DNA of 64,000 nt from Capsicum annuum (taxonomy: Eukaryota; Streptophyta; Magnoliopsida; Solanales; Solanaceae), in NCBI RefSeq assembly GCF_002878395.1, contig NC_061115.1, positions 91,757,755 to 91,821,754 of the forward strand, written 5' to 3'. Under the pieces are notes generated by a model. The model made no database searches and had not been told where the DNA came from. It saw only the letters and a list, made by a program, of their open reading frames with translations. Shown piece by piece: positions 34,331 to 44,480 of the stretch. A program made the position numbers and the translations under genes. Within the stretch, counting starts at the first letter, position 1; every line of letters begins with the position of its first letter.

Positions 34331-36230
34331 CACTACAAGTATTCGTGCATAATTACAATGATTGAAGGGGACAAGTGTGTGGTGGTAGAGTTTATTCCAT
34401 AAAAACCTCTTCAAACTTCCTCATTGAGCTTTCTAATCCATAAATATTCCAGGCTAAAAAGATGTAGATTGATGAGCCAAAAAAGGCTAGTACTAAGAAA
34501 GATGATGACCTTGAGAGTAAACATTCAAGAGGTCAAAAACAAATAAGAAAATAGCCTCCGAGTAGGAGGAAAGGGATGAAGGGAAATGGATGAGTCAAAG
34601 ATTGGGTTGTGTGCGACACTAAATCAGGCGTTGCTTAGGAGGCAACCCAAGTTATGGTATGTTTTACTTTTAGTATTTAGTTCTTACTTAACTAGTATTT
34701 TTGTTTTTGTTAAGTGCCAGGTTGATGGGAAGTTTGAGTACTGGAAAACCTGAGCTAAGGATCATGGCGAAGACTATATGTGGGATCCCCGGACCCCTTG
34801 ATGTATAAAGATCTACTAGCTAGGACTCGGGGAGTATTTCTATCTCTATTTTTAAATATACTTTGGGTACCAAGTAGATTTTTAAATATGGGGTTGGGAA
34901 ATTCCCATTTTTACGAGTAATTTTAAAAAAACATTGTTAGGAATAAGTGAGATATTCTTGTTGGTGTTATATTTGATTGCATGATCCAAGTGTTCAGTTT
35001 AAAAAAGCATCTCGATTATGTGAATTGCTACTTTAAGATTCCTAGGCTCATGATTATGACTCTTGTAACTGTTGGCTTAATGTTGAATTCTTACGATTGT
35101 TTGGTTAAGAGTCTATGATGATCCTACTTAAGTTGAGAATGTGCCATGTGTGTGAGGTTTTTGTGTATTCCTTGTTGCATTTTATGCTAGAACTTTCCTA
35201 GTGTTTGTTCAAAGCAAAATAAAAAGTATTGGTTTAGGAGATGATATAGGCATTTCTTTGATAGCCATGTTTATACTTTCTTTTGACCTACCCTTGTGCC
35301 TAATCCTAGTTAACCCCATGGCCTTTATCTTTTTGTTTGGCAGCTTCATATGTTGCCTAATCCCCTTCTTTTATTGATTTTAATTTGATCCAAAGCTCCT
35401 AAGTACTTTAGGTTATAATTAATTAAGTTAAGGAGTGGGAAATTCAAGTAGGGATGAGGTGAAACTAAAGCCCCAAAGTAATAGTTATTGGTGTGTTGTG
35501 GTTGGGAGTTAAAGAAAGTTATGCTAAAAAATTAAATCATGAACTAATAGACAATACTCCCGCCATAGTATATGTGAATCAGCTTAATGAGATGGGTCAA
35601 AATAAAGGATGTGTGAAGGTAGAGTGGTGAAAGTTGGTTGTTAGAGATTGGTCTTAATTGTATAATGTGTTGTATTAAAGTGCTTAGGGAAAATAGTCAT
35701 TATTCTTTACAAAACTAGTTCCTACCCAAACCTTAGCCTACATTACAACCCTTAAAGACATATTTGATCGTGAGCATCAACATTCTGATATTAGTTAAGA
35801 ACTACACTAAGGTCAAGCATATGGTTCTTTTTTGTATAACTTGTGAATTCCTTGTGAGAGTGAGTATGACTTGATTCCCGTACCCATTTAGTTATAAATT
35901 GTATTAAAGCGAGTGATTATGGGCAAATCTCTCATGGTGAGGGCATCTTTTTTATGATTGTTAGGTGATTTGTATGATTTCTATGATTGAATAATATGTA
36001 TGATTATTCCAACCAGGTGAGTCAATTCTTGATGCTAGGATGTTTTAGAGTAGTATTCTTGAACTTTCAACTGTACATAACATGCTTAGTGTAGAAAATT
36101 GCATTCTATGTAGTCATTATAGTACTAGCTTGAGTGTATTTCTTGTAATATAAGTGTAGAGTCACCTCAGATTATGATGCTTAGAGTAAAGATTTGTTTG
36201 AGGACGATTAAGGCTTAAAGTGTGGGGTGG
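34331..36230 (+). other. 3' noncoding region of internal B with conserved motif, mini-intron and polypurine tract
   Basis: The post-pol motif is well preserved at 34614-34651 (cgacactaaatcaggcgttg, then aggaggcaacccaag). It is followed by a GTATGT...TGCCAG segment at 34657-34720 with a T-rich tract before AG, a candidate 64-base intron. The segment 35740-36065, which starts 'ttacaacccttaaagac', is absent from internal A. AAGTGTGGGGTGG at 36218-36230 is the polypurine tract. No coding domain is seen. Confidence 0.7.
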
Positions 36231-37615
36231 TGATATGAGATGGTTTTATGCACTTTAGTGCTGTTATCCTAGCTTATTTATCTTTATTTTAAGGACAAAA
36301 TGTGTGCTTAATATGTTAATGGTGATATAATTTAGCATCTCAGTGTGTAAGTATGTGATCAGAATGTTTATGGTGTCTTTCAAACAAGTTTGTACTTAAT
36401 TAGGTCACTTAGAGTTCAAACGAGAAAACCAGTGTTACTAACTTGAGCTAGGTGTTTTTCTAGTTGATCGTGATGAATTATAATGTGTATAATGAGTTAC
36501 TAAGGTATGATTGTATAATTATGTGTGGAAAAAAAAATTTATAATGTTCAAAGTGCAATTGGATCAAAGTCAAGAGTCAAACACTAAGCCAAAGATTTAA
36601 AGGACGACACTAGTTCTTAGCTTGAGTTTCTAGTTCACTGTTCTTGATGTTGTGTGGTCTTGAGCTCTAATCCATGGTTTTTGATTATATAGAATGCTTT
36701 ATGAGTTTATTATGATGATATATGGAGGATATACAATCTATAAATAAAGTGGAAAAAATATCAAAAGGCTTGGAGTGGATGACAAATTCTCAAGACAAAG
36801 TTTGGATGTCAAAATTCAATTTCCAGTGTGCCCTTGCGATAAAGGGGCGATGCACCCCTTATTCCAATGGAGAAATCCACGTTCAAAACCCTTTAATCTA
36901 GGGGAGAAATTAAGGTGCCACACACCTTATTCCCTAGTACTAAGCAATGCACCACAGAGCTTATTCCCACACTGACCAAATGTTGCTACTATAAATACAA
37001 CACTTGTACACATTGTTTTTTGTGTTGGAAGTCTTGGAGGCTTAGAGAGGGGCTGACAAGCACTTCAAACAGGGTTTTTGTTTCTATACTTTAGGTAGTT
37101 TATGGATTATAATATTTTTTCCTTTATTGTGATTACGATTATGTCCATGAGTGGCTAAACGCCCCTTTTTCGGGGTTCAGGCTAGGAACATGTTTACTTA
37201 TGCTTTGAATTTAGTTTGCTTGGATTTCTTATTATATTTAATTTTTATTTATCCTTGTTATAACTATTTTAACAATTTACGACCCTTAGAATACATATAT
37301 TCTCGACTTTATGACCTCGAGAGGGGGAATAAAAATATAGAACGTGGGGATAAATAGAGTAAGGTTCTTATTATTTTATAAAATAAGAGATTTGAATTAG
37401 CGTCTAGGATATAGATATACCTAGAAGCCTTATTATGTTCACTACGGGGTGAAATATAAATATGTTTATCTTAGTTCTCACATTCCCATTCAATGATGTA
37501 GTTGTGGGTCTAAGTTAGATAAGTGATTAGAGGCTCGAGAGACCATGATCATCAAATCAACCCCGTAAATCAACAACCAAGATAATCAATCTACTGAATG
37601 AAGTTTAATAACTGG
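36231..37615 (+). repeat. LTR C of the Athila-like array, 3' truncated
   Basis: Starts TGATATGAGATGG right after a polypurine tract. It matches LTR A and LTR B to 'tgaatgaagtttaata' at 37613 and then stops; the final about 270 bases of the LTR are missing. TATAAATA is at 36990-36997 and the CCATGAGTGGCTAAACG box at 37145-37161. The sequence beyond is gypsy gag, so the right end was removed with part of the host element. Confidence 0.9.
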
Positions 37616-37935
37616 ATCTAAGGTTGAGGATGATCCTCAATGGTTTGTGAATGATATGGAGAATATATTCAAGGTGATTCATGCTACCGATTTTGAGGGT
37701 GTGGAGTTTTTTGCATACTAGTTGAAGGATGTAACTTATCAGTTGTATAAAGAGTAGTAGCGGTTGAGAGGTGATTATGTGTGTCCAGTATGATGGGATG
37801 AGTATTTGAGTGCCTCTCTTGATCATATATTTCCTTAGAAGCTGGTGGGAGCCAAGCCAGAGGAGTTTATGAATTTTGAAGCAAGACAAGATTAGTGTGA
37901 AGGTGTATGCTCTAAAATTTTAGGAGTTGTCCTGT
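37616..37935 (+). pseudogene. gag: Gypsy gag fragment, probably element H
   Basis: Reads SKVEDDPQWFVNDMENIFKV, then FFAY-stop-LKDVTYQLYKE, YLSASLDHIFP and KPEEFMNFEARQD. This is the Retrotrans_gag core as in element F (60270-60412) and element 1 (1380-1640). It lies after the Athila-like array, which interrupted element H in its leader, so it most likely continues H, with the first several hundred bases of gag deleted. There are at least five stops. Similarity fades after about 37935. Confidence 0.8.
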
Positions 37936-38110
37936 TATAATTCAAATCAAGAGAATACTGAATGAGGACATATGGAGTGTAAAGCATTCTTTTTCTTTTA
38001 TCAACTTGTTTCAATATTTTGAGTTGGTTCAAAGACCTTCACACCCTTCTTTCTTCTTGGATATGTCTCAAGTATATCTTATTTTACTTGTACCCCTTTT
38101 GTATCTGTAT
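37936..38110. other. Unassigned short stretch before element G
   Basis: No family recognised. It may be decayed gag sequence of element H. The final bases TGTAT (38106-38110) are the expected target duplication of G, but the right flank reads TTATG, so the pair does not match. Confidence 0.35.
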
Positions 38111-40347
38111 CAACACAACCCGAACTAGGGCCTTGTTGCAATGGGCATCTCAAGCCCGACAAGGGCCGAAAATTTCCCTGTAACCCAAACCAAACCACCA
38201 ACATATACCCAATGCAAACCAAACCACCAACATATACCCAATGTCGGATGAACTCTAAACCTATAGTAAGATTGTGCAATATACAACCCAAGGAATTTGG
38301 GATAGGTCTATGAACATCACCAACCTGGATAAGTCAAACAATCCCTAAACAATCTAACAAACACATTATAACAACCTAATCCCTTTCCATAGCACAACAT
38401 ACCCAAGTCCACAGTTTGTCCATACAAAGCCTCTAAAAAGGAATCCAAGGAAATATTTGATCGAGACAAGCCCCTGACCATAGTCAAAATCAATATTCAA
38501 GTCTAAGCTAATAAAAATAGAAGAGAAATTCAAACAAAAAATAGAGCCTTTTGAAGTATGGAAGCTCATTACTTCAAGTCACCACAAGCTATTCCTGAGT
38601 CCATTCACTGAGAAGGAGGTATAGTACGACCAACACCTACATCGCGTGGGGATACAACAATGAAGATGGTTAGCGGTTGGAGCGCTAGCATGTAACTCAA
38701 TAATAAGGATAAAATAATGCCAATAGTTCAAAACCATTCAACCAAAGCATATAACTAATGCAATACATATATACATACCATACTCGGATAGGGAATAATA
38801 TTATCATGAACTTTGAAATCATTAATCTGGGATGTATAGCTTTGCCCTCAAAATTCGTCCATGGGCTATATGGAGTCAGCGCCACCTATTGAAAGAGCCC
38901 CGGTATGTGTTTGTCGCATGAACTAGAGAAAATATGAGTTGACTAGTCATCTCCAAAAATATAAGTGTGACATCATCCACATGGTCACCAAGACAAAACC
39001 TCACACCGGCAATCGTGAGTTTCCAACTTTGGTCCCTCGGGACCTCCTTCTTCTACAGCTTGGCTAACACATCCCACTTTAAAGTCTAAATTAAAACTAT
39101 TCACACACAACCAACCATTTAGTCAATTTCTCACCTAAGGCATTTTGTTGGTATCATCTTACCAACATTACTTACAAGTATACATATGTTATTACCCTTA
39201 TCAAATAACCATTATATTATTTTAAGGCTCCAACCCATTGTTCAACAAGGACACTCATTAACTCCAAGGTATAGGGACTTGAACCCATTTTAATTAATTA
39301 AACTACCATGGTTTCCATTTAAACCATTTCATGGAAAACGAGGCCTTTACAAAACCATTTGAAAACCATTCATACTCATTAAGCCATTGCCTTAGTTCAA
39401 AACACCATTAGCGTATGTCTAATAATTTATTTTAGACATTTTCATAAACACCTTGTGGGCAAACCTTTATCAAGACCAAAACTAAGGCAAAAACCATTAA
39501 GGTTAGGGTTACCCATGACCCATTTGATAAACCACAATCAAAAACCACCCACATACACAAACCATCACAAAAAATATGTGAAAACAATATTTAAATTTAG
39601 AATAAACAATACTCAACAATATGCATCAAAATGCTCAACATTAGATTCCAAAACCACCATTTAAGAATAAAAATCAATGTTCAAAACACATGATATTTTT
39701 GAACAAACAATAAGGAAAGAGTTACATGCCTTATACAAGATGATTCACAGAGAGATTATTGCTTCTCAAGTATCTAGATGGCCTCTTTGATAAACCCTAG
39801 CCCCAATATTGTTAGAGAAGTTTTGAGAGGATTTAGGACTGTTTAGATCTTGTCTAAGTCAAGAATGAAAGGCAAAATAATGTTATAAGTTATGGGTCAT
39901 AAGGGTTTAGGGGTGGAAAATATCTCAAGTGTTCTCATCTTAAAAGTTAAAAATTTGAACCCAGGAAAGTACGACCACCCTAAATGAACCATACCACTCG
40001 TACCCTAGGCATCACCTATGACCCCATACTGATTAACACATGAACATACAGGACCATTTATACCCTAAGGAATGAGAAGTGCCCTTAGAGCTATACCTTG
40101 GCCAGAATCATCAACATAATCCTCAAAATATCATACAACTAGGCAACATATGGATGGTACCCTAACATACGACTAAGGAGAGGCCAAACCATACCTTGGA
40201 TAGAATATTGTCATCTTAGACCTATGATCATACAAAAGTGTGGGTACTAGTTGTACCTTAGCATATGAGAGGTATTCTCATACCGTACCCTACCAAGAAT
40301 CTCAATCTTAGGAAATTTTTTGGGGGTTCAAAGCCAAAGTGTTTCTA
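38111..40347 (-). repeat. 3' LTR of element G
   Basis: 2237 bases, matching the right LTR at 54192-56342 throughout (for example gggccttgtxxxaatgggca, accaccaacatataccc and caccttgtgggcaxacctt). The minus-strand TATA-like box is at 39883-39888. A 29-base unit (ccaaaccaccaacatatacc..) is present twice at 38190-38243 but once in the other LTR. The minus-strand start is worn (TAGAAACAC for the usual TGTAAT type). Confidence 0.9.
39960..40290 (-). promoter_or_regulatory. U3 word array of element G (left LTR)
   Basis: Repeated CGTACCCTAGG/GGGTACGA-type words: gtacgaccacc, ccactcgtaccctaggc, ataccctaagg, tggtaccctaac, ataccgtaccc. On the minus strand the array lies upstream of the TATA-like TTATAAC box near 39888, with a gap of about 75 bases. 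The other LTR has the same array at 55905-56275. Confidence 0.45.
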
Positions 40348-40362
40348 TTCTCCCTCACTTGG
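40348..40362 (-). other. Polypurine tract of element G
   Basis: On the minus strand AAGTGAGGGAGAA precedes the 3' LTR start. It is the normal purine primer for plus-strand synthesis. Confidence 0.75.
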
Positions 40363-40499
40363 ATAATTCATCCTCAAATGATGGGTAAGGCAAGTACAAT
40401 TTAACACCTTATTAAACATAATTAAACATCATGACCAACCTTTAATCATGCTATAAAATAAGAACATACAACAAGATAACAAGATCAATACATACCTCA

Positions 40500-40854
40500 A
40501 GCACGATTTTTCAGAATAGGGAATGAATTCGGATACTTGGACTTCATGTCCTATTTTACCTCCCAAGTGGCTTCCCCAAACTTTTGGTTCCTCCATAGAA
40601 TCTTCACCGAAGACACCTCTTTCATTTGCAATTGGTGAACTTGTCAATCCAAAATCCTCACCAGGGCCTTCTTATAGGCAAAAGAGTTCGAAATACCAAC
40701 ATCCTCGAAAGGAACAACTAACAAAGGGTCACCTATACATATCTGCAACATGGACACATAGAATAGTAGATAGATGGAACTCAAACTAGAGGGCAACTCC
40801 AAGTCATAGTCAACATCACCAACCCACTTTTAAATAAAATATGAACCAACATAC
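40500..40854 (-). pseudogene. Integrase C-terminal end with chromodomain, element G
   Basis: On the minus strand the blocks read FEDVGISNSFAYKKALVRIL, QVHQLQMKEVSSVKILWRNQ and FGEATWEVK-stop-DMKSKY. KILWRNQ...EATWEV...DM is the same chromodomain-like block as at 5635-5700 in element 1. The upstream part of the same integrase lies at 50185-50985; the Athila-like insertion at 40855 separates the two. One stop lies in the chromodomain. Confidence 0.82.
40850..40854 (+). other. Target-site duplication CATAC, left copy
   Basis: CATAC directly precedes the LTR at 40855 and is repeated directly after the right LTR at 50180-50184. Confidence 0.9.
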
Positions 40855-42248
40855 TAATGAGCGGTGAATTTACCTCTTATTTGCACTCGATATTTATGCA
40901 CATTTCCATGATTTAAATGTATAAATGGGTAATATGTAAGATTAAATACACTAATATACACATTTTGCAGGCATACAAGTTATGAGATGGAAATATATGG
41001 ACTTGAGCTAAAATAGATCAAAAGAAGAAAAAGGAAGTGTAGCTGGAAACTTAGAGCAAAATAGTCCTCAGTTATCGTGATCGCAGTCTAAAGGCCACGA
41101 TTATGGCTAGTCAAAAAGGTCAGAAACTATAATTATATTGATCTACCATTAGTTACGGTTGATGCGATTGTGGTCAGATCGAGTGTAATCGTTGCAACAG
41201 GCAGAGGCAGTTTTGTAATTTTCAGCAGTCAGCCCCAAATCCCTTAAAAGCTTACAACCCTTTCCCATTTTGGGCATTCTAGAGACTAGCACCATTTTGA
41301 ATTTGAAATTAAAACCCTAAATTAGGTAAGAATTGTAAATTTAACTTGGAGATTTAGATTTTGGTATTTGTGATGAATGGATAACTTGAACAATCCTTTT
41401 GGTATATCTTTTAGTATTGGAATTATGTTAAACTAAGGTGCACTTAATTGTGGGTTATGATGTATTTATGCATATGCTAGTTAGTTGATAATGGGTTCTA
41501 CTATTATTTGACTAAATTAGTTGGGATTTTTGGGTGAAAGCCTCAAATACTCAAAATGGGTTCGTGGGTGAAAACCTTAAAATCTTAAAAGCTCAAACCA
41601 TCCTTAAAAGAGGGGTTTGGGTGAATTTTTGGAACCCATATGATCCTTTAAAAATAGATGTGCGAACCAAGGAAATAGTAGACAATTAATGGATTTAGTA
41701 TACGAATTCTCACTATCTTAGACATAAGAGTGATATGAAGTTCACTACATCTTGGGTATCTAGACATAGGGTTACCCAATTGAGGTACTAAGTGAATATA
41801 ATTTACACACTTGTTAGGTATCTAAAAGGTTCAATAGGTGAAATTCTTGAGGTTTTGTTGACAAGCTAGCCTCAAGGTCCCTAGATATGGCCTACCATAT
41901 TATTACCAACTAGCATGTGCACCAAACCTACACTTACATGTACCTAATTTGCCATTTGGTAGACATAATCCCAAGATTCTCTTTATATCAAAGTTAAATT
42001 ATAATTATTGTGTAGTTCACAAAATTAAGTTACTATTGACACACACACTCCCAAAACCAAACACCCCTTCTTCCATTTTAAATTATGTTTTTACTTTATT
42101 TGCACTTCAGTTGATTTCTTAGAAAGTGTTAACACCCATAATACTGGAATTATACTTTTCACTCCTTATGGATTCGACCTTAACAAGAGTTGAGACATTG
42201 ACAACGACCATCCAATACTACTTCATGTAGTATAGGTGAGCGTCATCA
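40855..42248 (+). repeat. 5' LTR of the pol-less Athila-like element
   Basis: Starts TAATGAGCGG, with TG worn to TA relative to the right copy TGATGAGCGG, and ends GCGTCATCA. It matches 48754-50179. About 35 bases around 41405 are missing compared with the right LTR, including the CATGAGTAGCTAAA box. A near-terminal hairpin, ATACTAC-TTCAT-GTAGTAT, lies at 42215-42233. Confidence 0.92.
41065..41250 (+). promoter_or_regulatory. U3 word array and TATA-like region, left LTR
   Basis: Words of the CGATC(G)C(G)GTC / GATTGTGGTC type: tcgtgatcgcagtc, ccacgattatgg, gttacggttgatgcgattgt, gtcagatcgagtgtaatcg. They end before 'agttttgtaattttcagcag' at 41213, which in the right LTR reads 'agttttataatttt' (49105), a TATA-like box. 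The right LTR array is at about 48968-49095. Confidence 0.5.
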
Positions 42249-42251
42249 AAA

Positions 42252-42269
42252 TAGCATCATTGTTGGGGA
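42252..42269 (+). other. Primer-binding site of the pol-less element
   Basis: TAGCATCATTGTTGGGGA follows the LTR after three bases. It is an eroded TGGCGCCGTTGCCGGGGA site (tRNA-Asp type), as in the array at 26637 and 32037. Confidence 0.78.
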
Positions 42270-42393
42270 GTGAAATTTAGTTTTCACTTGTGTGGTATTG
42301 ATTCTTACATAGGGAATACCCATAGTGGTGTATATTTATTGTGGTTGTTATTTTTGTTTCCTTCTAGGTGATCTCTATAGAATAAATGGAGCC

Positions 42394-43670
42394 ATGAGTG
42401 ATAATACTAGTCAATCAAAGTCTTTTGATGGGCCTCTTGATAATGAGGGTCAAATCAAGGACATTAGTAATTCAAGTGCCATCCGTATCCTGCCTACTCA
42501 TGGGAACGGTGTCTTTCATATCACAAGCATCATATTGCACTTGTTTCAAATGAAGGGACTTTTTTAGGGACAATCTTATGAGGACCCCAAACTTTATTTG
42601 AAGAATTTTGTAGAGGTATGTGCACCCTGTGCTATTGCACACATAACCCAAGAGTCCATTCGGCTTTATATTTTCCTATTTTCTCTAACGGCAGAGATAG
42701 TATTACGTCTTTGATCTCTTTGAATGGGTCTATCACTTTATGGGATGAACTCACCATAGCCTTTCTTGATTAGTATTTCCCACCATCCAAAATGCTCCAA
42801 TTGAAGGATAAGATCATCAAGTTTAGGGAATTGAATAGAGAGACTTTCTAAGAATTGTGGGAAAGATTCAATGGAAAACTAATGCAATGTCCAAACCATG
42901 AGGTCCCAGAGAAGATGCTTATCCAAATATTCTATCGTGCTCTTGATCCACTCAACAAAAAAATAGTGGACAATGCTTCGGGGGGGTTTCTTGTGAAGTT
43001 GCTTTATCATACGACAATAAATTTACTTGAGAAGTTTACCAAGTAAAACCGGGGATGGTATACCCGAGATGCTAAGGTTCCTAAGAGTTCTCCCACTACA
43101 TCCTTGGTTGACAAGGAACAAAGGATATGAGAGGAAGAAAGAGAGGAGATTAGGGATAAGATGATAACGCAACCAAAGCTTTTGACAAAACATGTTATGG
43201 GTGCACCCACCAAAGTGGTGAATTTATGGTATCAAAAGCCTATAAAGAAGATGAGGAGATTCGATACTTGGCAATTTACTCATGGGGTTCCCACCCGACC
43301 AAACAAAGGCAAGGTGGGAATCAAGGTTGGACGGACCGTGAATGTTATCGTGATTAGATGGATAGAGATCGTGATTATGACTGATATATGCCCTCTCATG
43401 ATCGAGTGAAGAACAATGATAGTAACACCATCGACCGAAACAAATACAAAGCCAAAGATTTTTTAGAAAAGCTTTTAATGAGAGTGGAAGGAACGGACAA
43501 CATGGTCTGTGAAATGAAAAGTGATTTTTCGCAACTTATTCAAATTAAGGCATACCACTCTACCTCGATTAAGAAATTGGAGACTCAAATCAGGAAAAAT
43601 TCTACCTAATTAAATACTAGGCTAATGGGTAGTCTTCCTAGTGACACTATTGTTAACCCAAAGAATGAAG
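42394..43670 (+). pseudogene. gag: Gag of the pol-less element
   Basis: Starts MSDNTSQSKSFDGP at 42394, in frame through to a stop at about 42565. The gag core continues in pieces: GQSYEDPKLYLKNFVEVC (about 42570-42625), DKIIKFRELNRETF then LWERFNGKLMQCPNH (42810-42900), and an open block PEKMLIQIFYRALDPLNKKI to 42966. The C-terminal part is at 43430-43610 (RVEGTDNMVCEMKSDFSQLI, then HSTSIKKLETQIRK). The layout is the same as in Athila gag. Stops and slips separate the blocks. No clear zinc knuckle was found. Confidence 0.82.
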
Positions 43671-43899
43671 CTTAAGTTTTAGCAATAGTCACTAAGAGTG
43701 GGAACACCCTTGGAGATCACTTGAAAGAAGATTTGGGTGAAAAGATGACTAAGGTTAAGTCGAATGATGAACCACCAAAATCTCAAGAAGAAGATAATTA
43801 AAAAGAACTGATGGAAGTTGATGAACAGGTGGTGGAAAATGAGAAACCACAAAGTGATGTGATGCCTACAATACAAGTTCCTCCCCTATTTCCTCAAAG

Positions 43900-44480
43900 G
43901 CTTCAAAGAAAATAAGAGGGTGATTAACTCAAGAAATTCATGGCCAAGATTAGAAACCTCTCTATCAATATCCATTTACTTGAGCAATTCAAGAGATCCC
44001 AGGATATACTAAGACTATGACAAAATTAATGTCAAATAAGAACCTCATTGAAGGTGATACAATTGAATTCACCTATAATTGTAGTGTTATCATGACTAGC
44101 AAAATTATGGAAAAAAGGAAGACCTCAGAGCTTTTACATCCCTTGCACCATCGAAACGCATATGTTTACGAAAGCTATATGAAAACTCAGTGTGATTATA
44201 AACCTCATGCCTATTTTCATCTACTAAAATCTAGGATTGGATAATCCAACTCCAAAATCTATTAGATTGTTAATGGCGGATCGGTCTATTAAGAGACCGA
44301 TAGGGATTTTATCTGATATTCTAGTCAAAGTGGACAAGTTCATCCTTTCGGTGGACTTTGTGTTTCTATATTGCGAAATGGACCAAGAGGTACCCATCAT
44401 TCTTGGTCGACCTTTCTTAGCCATCGAAAGAGCCATTGTTGACTTAGAGTTGGGTGAGATTAGTTTTAGAGTGCATTAAG
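43900..44480 (+). pseudogene. Aspartic protease of the pol-less element, active site altered
   Basis: Blocks read TKLMSNKNLIEGDTIEF, then an active-site region KLSVIINLMPISIY aligned with the family D-L-G-A-S-I-N-L-M-P-(L)-S. The catalytic Asp position is Lys (44183-44185). Then comes an open block at 44237-44479: NPTPKSIRLLMADRSIKRPI, VKVDKFILSVDFV and EVPIILGRPFLAIERAIVDL. The ILGRPFLA signature is intact. A stop and frameshifts separate the blocks. RT would normally follow but does not. Confidence 0.85.

Larger units (their letters stand above)
25004..37615 (+). mobile_element. Athila-like tandem array: three LTRs, two internal regions
   Basis: The order is LTR A (25004-26631), internal A (26632-30444), LTR B (30445-32030), internal B (32031-36230), LTR C (36231-37615, truncated). 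LTRs share TGAT...ATCA ends, each internal region starts with an Asp-tRNA-type primer site, and both middle and right LTRs follow the same polypurine tract. Both internals code for gag and protease and lack RT, RNase H and integrase. They differ by many substitutions and indels, so this is not a recent duplication. Unequal recombination between LTRs of two related copies is the simplest origin. The right end is a deletion scar. Confidence 0.88.
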
